Made by a program: the position numbers and the translations under genes. From Sediminicultor sp035648055 (GTDB lineage: Bacteria > Atribacterota > Phoenicimicrobiia > Phoenicimicrobiales > Phoenicimicrobiaceae), in assembly GCA_035648055.1 (NCBI GenBank), contig DASRMF010000091.1:1-12233 (forward strand): 12,233 bases of DNA. The letters run 5' to 3'. Below the pieces are notes generated by a model. The model made no database searches, was not told where the DNA came from, and saw only the letters and a list, made by a program, of their open reading frames with translations. Positions 1 to 5,862 of this stretch are shown one piece after another. Within the stretch, counting starts at the first letter, position 1. The number at the start of each line of letters is the position of its first letter.

Positions 1-132
1 ATGAGTGAGATATTGAAGAAAAAAAATATCCCCATACATTCGGGACCATTTCAACCAAATCCTTCGATTAAATTTATATATGTACTCGACCCAAATGGAG
101 TAAAAATACAATTGGTTGAAAATATAAAATAA
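1..132 (+). CDS. C-terminal end of a VOC / glyoxalase-fold protein (partial)
   Basis: Frame 1 is open from the first base to a TAA at 130-132 (43 residues). The tail contains FIYVLDPNGVKIQLVE, the typical last beta strands of vicinal-oxygen-chelate proteins (glyoxalase I, bleomycin-resistance-like), in which the final Glu is usually a metal ligand. VOC proteins are generally 120-140 residues, so most of the gene should lie upstream of the window. An ATG sits at position 1, but with no visible ribosome site I read it as internal. The exact substrate cannot be told from this fragment. No clear terminator follows; 133-289 is A/T-rich and I see nothing definite in it. Confidence 0.72.
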   Translation: MSEILKKKNIPIHSGPFQPNPSIKFIYVLDPNGVKIQLVENIK

Positions 133-287
133 GAAGAAGAATAATCTAACGGGATTAGGTCTTTGAAATAATAGAATTAATTACTTAGAGAAGTACAAAA
201 TACTAAAGCGTAGTTTTATAAAAACAATAAGCGAGGAATTAACTATGTCACTTAATTTATAGAAATTAATAAATAGGAGGATACAAG

Positions 288-293
288 ATGTGA
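288..293 (+). promoter_or_regulatory. Overlapping ATG-TGA and GTG start site
   Basis: After the AGGAGG at 275-280 the sequence reads ATGTGA. The ATG (288-290) is followed immediately by TGA, while the GTG (290-292) opens the editing-domain gene. Both lie within initiation distance of the ribosome site (7 and 9 bases). The arrangement decides that the gene starts at GTG and could in principle reduce its translation through abortive initiation at the ATG. This may simply be chance. Confidence 0.4.
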
Positions 294-700
294 AACTATT
301 AATGATTTATGCCGATAGATTTGCTTATAAAACGAGTAAGAAGACTTTAGAAACAGTTGAAGAATATGAAGAAGAAAAGCAAATAGAAGATGTTTTGGTA
401 GGATTTATTCAAGTTGAAAAAGAAGACGAAGAAAAAATTGACAAAATTGAAACTAAATTAATTAAAAATTTAAAATGGGCAGCTAAAAAGAATAACACAA
501 ACAATATTGTATTACATTCTTTTGCTCATTTATCTTTAAGTAAGGCTGAACCGGAGATAACAAAAACAATATTTAATAATGCCGAAAAGCGATTAGAAAG
601 TGCGGGTTTCAATACATGGCAAACTCCCTTTGGTTATTTTTTAGATTTGGACTTAAAAGCACCCGGAGAATCTTTAGCCAGAATCTTTAAGGAATTTTAG
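290..700 (+). CDS. Stand-alone archaeal-type threonyl-tRNA synthetase editing domain protein
   Basis: A 136-residue protein resembling the N-terminal editing domain of archaeal ThrRS (tRNA-Thr_ED family), a D-aminoacyl-tRNA-deacylase fold that hydrolyses Ser-tRNA(Thr). The similarity is in the MKLLMIYADRFAYK start, the LVGFIQVEK strand, the FAHLS segment (His80) and the TPFGYF segment (113-118), in the family order. No catalytic or anticodon-binding synthetase domain follows, so it is free-standing. Two positions differ from the archaeal enzymes as I remember them: the Lys after the PFGYY segment is Leu118, and the Glu in the C-terminal LAELSR segment is replaced (LARIFKEF). Activity may therefore be altered or lost. 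The start is GTG 290, 9 bases after AGGAGG (275-280); the nearby ATG at 288 is followed at once by TGA. Family assignment is fairly sure, function in trans is inferred. Confidence 0.75.
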   Translation: MKLLMIYADRFAYKTSKKTLETVEEYEEEKQIEDVLVGFIQVEKEDEEKIDKIETKLIKNLKWAAKKNNTNNIVLHSFAHLSLSKAEPEITKTIFNNAEKRLESAGFNTWQTPFGYFLDLDLKAPGESLARIFKEF

Positions 701-771
701 ATAAAATAAAAAATAACAGGGGACGAACTCAATAATTATGTAACTTTAAATGGTTATATTCTAATAGATAG

Positions 772-993
772 TTTCCTGAATTAAGAAAAAGAATTAATCA
801 GTTTGCGGAAACAAGAGGGACATTTCACCCGCTCCATAGCTGTACCTTAAAAGGTATAGCAGAACATATCGACCTGCATTATATTATCGTAGGCAGAGTG
901 ATTAAAAAAATCGAGCGAGAAGATGTTAGTGTAAACTTTAGTGGGATAGTTAGAAGAAAAAACACGAGATACACACGAGATACAAAAAGTTGA
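772..993 (+). pseudogene. Decayed ORF with a helix-turn-helix-like segment
   Basis: A reading frame stays open for 73 codons from just after a TAG (769-771) to a TGA (991-993), with no plausible start codon or ribosome site. It encodes FPELRKRINQFAETRG and then CTLKGIAEHIDLHYIIVGRV followed by IKKIERED. The second part resembles the HTH pattern TL-x-EIAEHLGLHYSTVSR-x-IKKIE found at the C-terminus of many REP-associated (Y1-type) transposases and in some regulators, with the recognition helix degraded. I read it as a leftover of a transposase or regulator. An 11-bp perfect tandem duplication (962-983) lies near its end. It may also be fortuitous. Confidence 0.35.
962..983 (+). repeat. 11-bp perfect tandem duplication
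   Basis: ACACGAGATAC occurs twice back to back (962-972 and 973-983), just upstream of the TTGACA promoter. It looks like a small slippage or duplication event inside the decayed ORF region. Confidence 0.6.
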
Positions 994-1016
994 CAGTAGG
1001 GAGGATGTGATATACT
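990..1016 (+). promoter_or_regulatory. Sigma-70-type extended -10 promoter
   Basis: TTGACA (990-995) and TATACT (1011-1016) are separated by 15 bases, and the -10 is preceded by TG-A (1008-1010), giving an extended -10. It points toward the sugar-importer operon about 325 bases downstream, which would give a long leader. The 15-base spacer is short, but the extended -10 could compensate. Confidence 0.5.
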
Positions 1017-1185
1017 ATAAAATAGGGCTTTGGAAAAACTAAACTATTATCTTTGTTATTTCTCGCCCTTAAACAGTTGTTGCCTCATCTATGCCTCGAT
1101 GCTATCATCAAAGTGAGAGGGAGTTCAGAGAAATACCTTAAGCTTATTAACTTCTTTTAGAAAATCCCAAAAATCCCAAAAAAAA

Positions 1186-1204
1186 TTGACAAGGGGGGGG
1201 TGAT
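1186..1204 (+). promoter_or_regulatory. Second A-run / TTGACA / G-run element
   Basis: An A-run leads into TTGACA (1186-1191), followed by a run of eight G (1193-1200) and TGAT. It resembles the 990-1016 site, where TTGACA is followed by GTAGGGAGGATG and TGATATACT, but the -35 to -10 distance is too short for a standard promoter. The G-run plus TGA could also act as a ribosome site for the tiny ORF starting at 1205. Role uncertain. Confidence 0.25.
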
Positions 1205-1341
1205 ATGCAATTCCAAAAAATGAAAGAAAAACGAGATTTATTTAACCATATTTAATCTTAAGAGACATCCAGATAGGTAAATAAATCTCAAAGTAGATGT
1301 TAAAAAATATCTAATAACTAAAGAAAAGGAGAAAAATAAAA

Positions 1342-2427
1342 ATGAAAAAGACATTATTATGGGTATTAGTAGTGGTATTTGTTTTTACAATAGCAGGTTT
1401 TTCACTTGCACAGACCAACATTGGTATTGTTCTACCAACTAAGAACGAGCCAAGATGGATACAGGATGAAATGCGCTTCAATGATGCGCTCAAGACTACT
1501 GGCTACAGCGCTGAGATTCTCTTCAGTCAGGGCTCTCCCGCCAAAGAAAAAGCGAATGTTGAGGCTCTGATTAGCAAGGGCATCAAAGTTCTTATCATCT
1601 GCCCGCATGACGCTGTCGCTGCTGCTGCCTCTGCAGACGAAGCCAAAGCTGCAGGTGTAAAGGTCATTTCTTATGACCGCCTGATCCGCGAAACCGAAGC
1701 TGTTGATTACTATGTGACCTTTGACAGTATTGCTGTTGGAGAGGCTCAGGCCCAGTACCTGGTTGACAAGGCTACCGGCACCGGTAACCCGCTTTACTTG
1801 TATGCGGGCGCTGCCACTGACAACAACGCCTTCCTCTTCTTTGAGGGCGCCTGGAATATCCTTCAACCTAAGATTACCGATGGCACCTTCGTCATCAAGA
1901 ATTCAAGTCAGGCTGTTGCTCTACAGGGCAAGTCCATGCTGACTCGTGATGAGATGAGCAAGATCATTGGACAGGTCACCACCAACTGGGACTTCGTCGT
2001 TGCTAAGAATTTGGCTGAAGCCAATCTGGTTATGGCTAAGGCTGCCGATAAGGGTAATGTATTCATCCTAGCGCCGAACGATGGCACCTCTCGTGCAATT
2101 GCAGACACATTTAGTGTCGACAATGATGTTAATAGTTATGTGATTACCGGCCAGGATGCCGAGATACCTTCTATACAGTATATTATTGATGGCAAGCAGT
2201 CGATGACCGTTTTAAAGGACGTTAGGACACTAGTTAAGGATGCAAGTGCCGCGGCTATCGCTTATCTTACCGGCAAAACTCCTGAAAAAACCAACACCTA
2301 CAACAATGGCAAGATTGATGTCCCTGCCAAACCGTCCGCAGTGGTTACTGTCGACAAGAGTAATGTCAAGGCTGCTGTGATCGATTCTGGTTACTATAAA
2401 GCCAGTGAATTTACTGGATTGCAGTAA
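1342..2427 (+). CDS. Periplasmic monosaccharide-binding protein of a CUT2 ABC importer (ChvE/XylF-like)
   Basis: A 361-residue type I periplasmic binding protein (Peripla_BP_4 fold) that captures a sugar for the transporter encoded downstream. Residues 1-23 form a signal peptide with a likely cut after SLA-23 before QTN; there is no lipobox Cys, so it is a soluble periplasmic form. Family motifs in order are NEPRW (36-40), ISYDRLI, a TDNNAFLFFEGAW segment, PNDGTS and TGQDAE, followed by NNGKIDVPA. These match the aldose-binding residues of ChvE and XylF, so xylose, arabinose, glucose or galactose are candidates; the exact sugar is unknown. Ribosome site AAGGAG, 10 bases before ATG. The signal-peptide codons are A/T-ending, whereas the mature part is clearly G+C-richer and unlike the neighbouring genome. 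It is first in the operon and is followed by a strong stem-loop. Confidence 0.9.
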   Translation: MKKTLLWVLVVVFVFTIAGFSLAQTNIGIVLPTKNEPRWIQDEMRFNDALKTTGYSAEILFSQGSPAKEKANVEALISKGIKVLIICPHDAVAAAASADEAKAAGVKVISYDRLIRETEAVDYYVTFDSIAVGEAQAQYLVDKATGTGNPLYLYAGAATDNNAFLFFEGAWNILQPKITDGTFVIKNSSQAVALQGKSMLTRDEMSKIIGQVTTNWDFVVAKNLAEANLVMAKAADKGNVFILAPNDGTSRAIADTFSVDNDVNSYVITGQDAEIPSIQYIIDGKQSMTVLKDVRTLVKDASAAAIAYLTGKTPEKTNTYNNGKIDVPAKPSAVVTVDKSNVKAAVIDSGYYKASEFTGLQ

Positions 2428-2485
2428 GAAATAACCTAACAGTTAGTTAATACAGACAGGAATCTACTGCAAAAAGGCTTATTAT

Positions 2486-2535
2486 GAGCAAAGCGAATGG
2501 TCTCTTAATTATTGTGGGGATAGTTCGCTTTGCTC
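2486..2535 (+). promoter_or_regulatory. Intercistronic stem-loop between binding protein and ATPase genes
   Basis: GAGCAAAGCGAA (2486-2497) is perfectly complementary to TTCGCTTTGCTC (2524-2535), with a 26-base loop that can pair further through several wobbles. A run of eight T (2553-2560) begins 17 bases after the stem, too far for a classical intrinsic terminator. Hairpins at this place in importer operons commonly protect the binding-protein mRNA or reduce read-through, so that the binding protein is made in excess over ATPase and permease. That role is inferred here. Confidence 0.55.
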
Positions 2536-2608
2536 GGCATGACAAAATATCGTTTTTTTTCAGTGCAATCATACATTTTTATATTTTTTAAATAAAGTGA
2601 GGAAACCT

Positions 2609-3436
2609 ATGTCAAAAACCCTACCTATTGTGGAAATGCGGAACATCAAGAAGAGCTTTGGTGGTGTACAGGCGTTACGGGGGGTAAGCCTGGTATTACA
2701 CCGTAATGAGGTACTGGGGTTGGTGGGCGACAACGCCGCTGGCAAATCTACCCTGATGAAGATTCTTAGTGGGGCACACAGACCTAGTCAAGGAGAGATC
2801 TTGATTGAAGGTAAAAAGGTAGATTTTGCCAGTTCCTTGGATGCACAGCGGAAGGGTATCGCGATGGTGTATCAGGACTTGGCACTTGCCGACAATCTCG
2901 ACGTGGTTGCCAACGTTTTCTTGGGACGTGAATTGACGAATGTAAAAATAGGCCCGATCAGTGTAATGGACGAGCACCGTATGGAGCAAGAGACACAACG
3001 CCTGTTAGATCGTCTCAAGATTAACGTCTCTTCTGTGCGTTCGAAAGTGGAGAGGTTGTCTGGCGGTCAGCGCCAGGCGGTGGCCATTGCTCGCGCGACA
3101 GCTTTCGACAACAAGGTCACCATCATGGACGAGCCCACGGCGGCCTTGAGCGTGACGGCCATTAGCAAGGTACTCGATTTGGTGCGGGAGCTCAAGGCAC
3201 AGGGCTCTTCAATCATCATTATCAGTCACCGCCTGGAAGATATCTACCAGGTTAGCGACCGAATGATGGTGCTGCGCCAAGGGCGCAAGGTCTGCGACAC
3301 TCCCGTCACCGGTGACATTGACGCCTTCCGCGAGCGCGTGGTGGCCTACATCATTGGCGCACGTGATGATTTTGCTGAAGGAGTGATTAAACAGCCAAAT
3401 AATGCGCGCAAAGAGGTCCAAGATGTCATTCATTAA
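2609..3436 (+). CDS. Single-domain CUT2 sugar ABC transporter ATP-binding protein
   Basis: A 275-residue ATPase energising monosaccharide import, acting at the cytoplasmic face of the permease. In order: Walker A GDNAAGKST (40-48), Q-loop Gln89, signature LSGGQRQ (150-156), Walker B ending in MDEP (Asp174, Glu175) and the switch His207 in ISHRLE. Most CUT2 ATPases (XylG, MmsA/GguA, RbsA) are about 500 residues with two fused cassettes; this one has a single complete cassette, like FrcA, and would work as a homodimer. I chose ATG 2609 because GAGG (2599-2602) lies 6 bases before it; an in-frame GTG at 2597 overlaps that site. G+C content is high (35 of 60 at 3121-3180). It overlaps the permease gene by 14 bases, indicating translational coupling. 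Confidence 0.88.
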   Translation: MSKTLPIVEMRNIKKSFGGVQALRGVSLVLHRNEVLGLVGDNAAGKSTLMKILSGAHRPSQGEILIEGKKVDFASSLDAQRKGIAMVYQDLALADNLDVVANVFLGRELTNVKIGPISVMDEHRMEQETQRLLDRLKINVSSVRSKVERLSGGQRQAVAIARATAFDNKVTIMDEPTAALSVTAISKVLDLVRELKAQGSSIIIISHRLEDIYQVSDRMMVLRQGRKVCDTPVTGDIDAFRERVVAYIIGARDDFAEGVIKQPNNARKEVQDVIH

Positions 3437-4613
3437 GGATATAAATAAAATGTTTCGACAGAATATTCGTGAAATGGGTATGTATATTGCCTTGTTTGTT
3501 ATTATAGCGTTCTTCACCATCATGACGAAAGGTATCTTTATTTCATCGAGAAACATAAGCAATTTGATAAATCAAACGGGTTATATAGCAGTATTGGCGG
3601 TTGGTATGACGCTAGTTATTATCATTCGGCATATAGATCTGTCGGTTGGTTCTCTCTTAGGCTTCCTCGGTGCGGTTGCGGCAACCGCTATGGTATCCTG
3701 GCACCTGTCTGTATATGTGAGTATATCGATTGCAGTGGCACTCGGAATTCTGGCTGGACTTTTCACCGCTTTCCTGGTAGCGCAGATGAAAATCCCCGCT
3801 TTTGTGGCAACACTTGCCGGATGGTTAGGTTACAGAGGAGCATTGCAGCTTACAACAATGAGCAAAGGCACGATAGTTATCCCGAATGCCACTTTTAACT
3901 CCATAGGAAACGGCTATATTCCCGACATTCCCGATATTGGGATCTTGCCCGGAGTACATAAATTTACGCTTATCCTCGGGGTTCTGGTCATTCTATTTTT
4001 CATCATAAACGCGATGAACAACCGCAGAAAGATGCGAGCCTTCAACTTTAAAGTATTGCCGATGCATTTATTCATCATTAAATTGGTATTTGTGTCAGCT
4101 TTAGTCGGGGGTATCACCTGGGTGCTCGCAGGATACAGAGGCCTCTCCTGGACTGCGGTGATTGTATCGATTGTGTTTTTAATCTATAATTTCATTATGT
4201 CACGGACGGTGCTCGGTAGACATATTTATGCTGTCGGCGGAAATCCAGAGGCGGCTGAGTTGAGTGGTATTAGTGTAAAAAAAATAACCTATGTGGTTTT
4301 TGGTTCGATGGGCATGCTTGCCGCTTTGTCGGGCATATTGTACGCGTCCCGTTTTAAGTCTGCCACAACGACGGGGGGAGAGCTATGTGAATTATATGCA
4401 ATCGCAGCGGCTTTTATTGGCGGTGTATCAGCAACCGGTGGTGTTGGCAAGATTACAGGGTCGATTATTGGTGCGTTGGTTATGATGTCACTGACGAACG
4501 GCATGAACCTTATGGGTATAGATATATCCTACCAGCATATCGTTAGAGCCTTAGTGCTTGTGGCTGCTGTTATATTCGATGTTGTAACCCATCATAGTAG
4601 AGAAGAAAAGTAA
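3423..4613 (+). CDS. Sugar ABC transporter permease, CUT2 class (XylH/GguB-like)
   Basis: A 396-residue polytopic inner-membrane protein that forms the sugar channel. Residues 50-75 read QTGYIAVLAVGMTLVIII followed by RHIDLSVG, a hallmark of XylH/GguB-type permeases, close to the usual length of 390-400. I see roughly ten hydrophobic segments; near the C-terminus is a cytoplasmic-loop-type region GGVSATGGVGKITGSIIGAL. I chose ATG 3423 because AGAGG (3412-3416) lies 6 bases upstream; the in-frame ATG at 3402 would add seven residues and has no site. It overlaps the ATPase end, so one transcript is likely. With the ChvE/XylF-like binding protein it makes a complete importer. No sugar kinase or isomerase is present nearby to reveal the substrate. 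Confidence 0.88.
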   Translation: MSFIKDINKMFRQNIREMGMYIALFVIIAFFTIMTKGIFISSRNISNLINQTGYIAVLAVGMTLVIIIRHIDLSVGSLLGFLGAVAATAMVSWHLSVYVSISIAVALGILAGLFTAFLVAQMKIPAFVATLAGWLGYRGALQLTTMSKGTIVIPNATFNSIGNGYIPDIPDIGILPGVHKFTLILGVLVILFFIINAMNNRRKMRAFNFKVLPMHLFIIKLVFVSALVGGITWVLAGYRGLSWTAVIVSIVFLIYNFIMSRTVLGRHIYAVGGNPEAAELSGISVKKITYVVFGSMGMLAALSGILYASRFKSATTTGGELCELYAIAAAFIGGVSATGGVGKITGSIIGALVMMSLTNGMNLMGIDISYQHIVRALVLVAAVIFDVVTHHSREEK

Positions 4614-4674
4614 TAATTCAATTTTATCTGCATCTACTTTTTTAACTAATTTTTCCTTTAAGGTTTCATTCAAC

Positions 4675-4712
4675 GAATTGGCTGTTATACTGATCAGTAT
4701 AACAGCCAATTC
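4675..4712. repeat. Perfect 38-bp palindrome
   Basis: The sequence from GAATTGGCTG to CAGCCAATTC is its own exact reverse complement over all 38 bases, centred on TGATCA. As RNA it would form a hairpin of up to 17 pairs with a GAUC loop. It lies 62 bases after the permease stop and just beyond the minus-strand exporter remnant, so it could end transcription from both sides. There is no T-run on either flank, so a classical intrinsic terminator is not supported. An operator or a mobile-element scar are other possibilities. Confidence 0.85.
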
Positions 4713-4720
4713 TGCTTAAG

Positions 4721-4960
4721 TTATCCTTTATGGGCTCCTTTTTCAACAATACTTCCTTCATTCATTACTAGGATTAAATCTGCATTCTGAATAGTGGATA
4801 GACGGTGAGCAATCACAAAACTGGTTCTTACTTCAATAAAGGAAAGTATGGCTTTTTAAATATGAATTTCTGTTCTGGTATCAACGCTACTTGTCGCTTC
4901 ATCGAGAATCAATATGGTCGGATCTACCAAAATAGCTCGAGCAGCAAAATTTATTTACAC
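4721..4960 (-). pseudogene. Remnant of the nucleotide-binding end of an ABC exporter
   Basis: Reading the minus strand gives ARAILVDPTILILDEATSSV followed by DTRTEIHI, a TAA stop, then KAILSFIEVRTSFVIAHRLS, TIQNADLILVMNEG, SIVEKGAHKG and a stop. This is the C-terminal part of an MsbA/LmrA-type multidrug exporter: Walker B with catalytic Glu (ILDEATS), D-loop and switch His (IAHRLS). The membrane domain, Walker A and signature motif are missing; the frame closes at a TAA just upstream of INFAARA. The internal TAA sits where related proteins usually have Gln (IQKAL), consistent with a CAA-to-TAA change, and the final residues after EKGAHK are cut short. It is a dead fragment. Confidence 0.8.
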
Positions 4961-5015
4961 CGATAAAAAGGATTGGATAGATTAAGGTAAATGTCGGTCA
5001 TTTTAAAGAATTTAT

Positions 5016-5621
5016 TCAGGAAAGTATTCCGCTAATCTTTACTGCGGTATAGACCAGGAGAAGGGATAGGATACTATTTATAATAATTCTTAACTTTATG
5101 TGATGCAAAAATTGGTTAATAATCGCCCCGAATAAAGCCCAGGTTAAAACAGCACATAGACCTACGAGAGCAAAGCCCAATGAGAAGAGGATAATATAGA
5201 GGGGATTACCAATAAGGGGATTTAAGAAGACCGAGTAGAGCGTTAGGCCATAAACGATTGCCTTAGGATTTAAAAATTGAAGTAATATGCCTTTGTAAAA
5301 GCCCCAGAGATAATGCTCAGATTTTTCCTGAAGAGAAAAGCTGACTCTAAAAGTGCCATAAGCCAGGTAGAGAATATAGGCCGCTCCAATCCAGCGCATG
5401 ATAGGCTCAACAGAGGGAATGGCCGTGAAAAGTAGATTAGAAAAAAATCCGCAGAGCAACAGCAGTAAGAAAAATCCAGTAACAATTCCATAGATGTAAT
5501 TCATGGTTTTTTTAATTCCAAAATTAATACTCATGGAGGCACAGCTCAGGTTATTGGGTCCCGGGGTGAAAGTTGTAATCAAAACGAAGGGAATTAAAGT
5601 GCCAAAGTCGATTAAGTTCAT
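5016..5621 (-). CDS. LysE/RhtB-family amino-acid exporter
   Basis: A 201-residue inner-membrane protein with about six hydrophobic helices, the usual size of the LysE/RhtB superfamily, which exports amino acids or their derivatives by proton exchange. Diagnostic motifs are TTFTPGPNN near residue 20 and FLNPKAI in the middle (about residue 115), with a GxxxG-like helix WIGAAYILYLAYG between them. It resembles the EamB/RhtB branch, but the substrate cannot be assigned. On the minus strand, GGAGG (5634-5630) lies 8 bases before the ATG at 5621 and only 2 bases before the ATG at 5627, so I prefer 5621. It stands alone, facing away from the next gene, with its own likely promoter. Confidence 0.85.
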   Translation of the reverse strand: MNLIDFGTLIPFVLITTFTPGPNNLSCASMSINFGIKKTMNYIYGIVTGFFLLLLLCGFFSNLLFTAIPSVEPIMRWIGAAYILYLAYGTFRVSFSLQEKSEHYLWGFYKGILLQFLNPKAIVYGLTLYSVFLNPLIGNPLYIILFSLGFALVGLCAVLTWALFGAIINQFLHHIKLRIIINSILSLLLVYTAVKISGILS

Positions 5622-5693
5622 TTCCATTCCCTCCGTAATTATTTATTTTGAATGATAATTTTTAAATTCATGCGGTAACAAAAAGTGTTTACC

Positions 5694-5722
5694 AATTTAT
5701 CCTAAAAAAGTTTTATTGTCAA
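5694..5722 (-). promoter_or_regulatory. Promoter for the LysE-type exporter gene
   Basis: On the minus strand TTGACA (5722-5717) is followed after 17 bases by TAAATT (5699-5694, four of six matches to TATAAT). It points to the exporter gene whose start lies about 70 bases further on. The perfect -35 and ideal spacing are the main support. Confidence 0.5.
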
Positions 5723-5776
5723 GAAATTTACATAAATTTGCATAAATTACAAAACCTGATAAAATTAAAAAAAATG

Positions 5777-5804
5777 TTTAAAGATAACTTAAACTTAATA
5801 TAAT
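5777..5804 (+). promoter_or_regulatory. Likely promoter for the ketopantoate-reductase-like gene run
   Basis: A perfect TATAAT (5799-5804) lies in an A/T-rich stretch 59 bases before the ATG at 5863. The best -35 at proper spacing is TTTAAA (5777-5782), 16 bases away and weak. It is divergent from the exporter promoter, so this intergenic region serves both directions. Confidence 0.4.
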
Positions 5805-5862
5805 TTAGTCTAATAATGGGCGAAATCAAGATTGATTTACAATAGTTAGAAAGGGTTAAAGC

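Larger units (their letters stand above)
701..1341. other. Long intergenic region before the sugar importer
   Basis: About 640 bases with no intact gene. It holds the HTH-like remnant, the 11-bp tandem repeat, a promoter at 990-1016, and a second A-run/TTGACA/G-run element at 1186-1204. A 16-codon ORF (1205-1255) follows the run of eight G; I do not call it as a gene. A short tandem AAATCCCAA pair lies near 1161-1179. The stretch 1022-1160 shows nothing I can name. Which promoter drives the importer cannot be settled; the ribosome site for its first gene is AAGGAG at 1326-1331. Confidence 0.6.

Noticed and set aside
1205..1255. 16-codon ORF after a run of eight G
   Set aside because: A leader peptide is conceivable, but there is no codon bias toward one amino acid and no attenuator hairpin after it, so it is not called as a gene.
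1342..4613. Naming the importer xylFGH
   Set aside because: The binding protein mixes ChvE-like and XylF-like features, the ATPase is single-cassette, and no xylose catabolic gene is present; the substrate is undecided.
4675..4712. Palindrome as a classical intrinsic terminator
   Set aside because: No T-run follows the stem on either strand; termination is possible but not shown.
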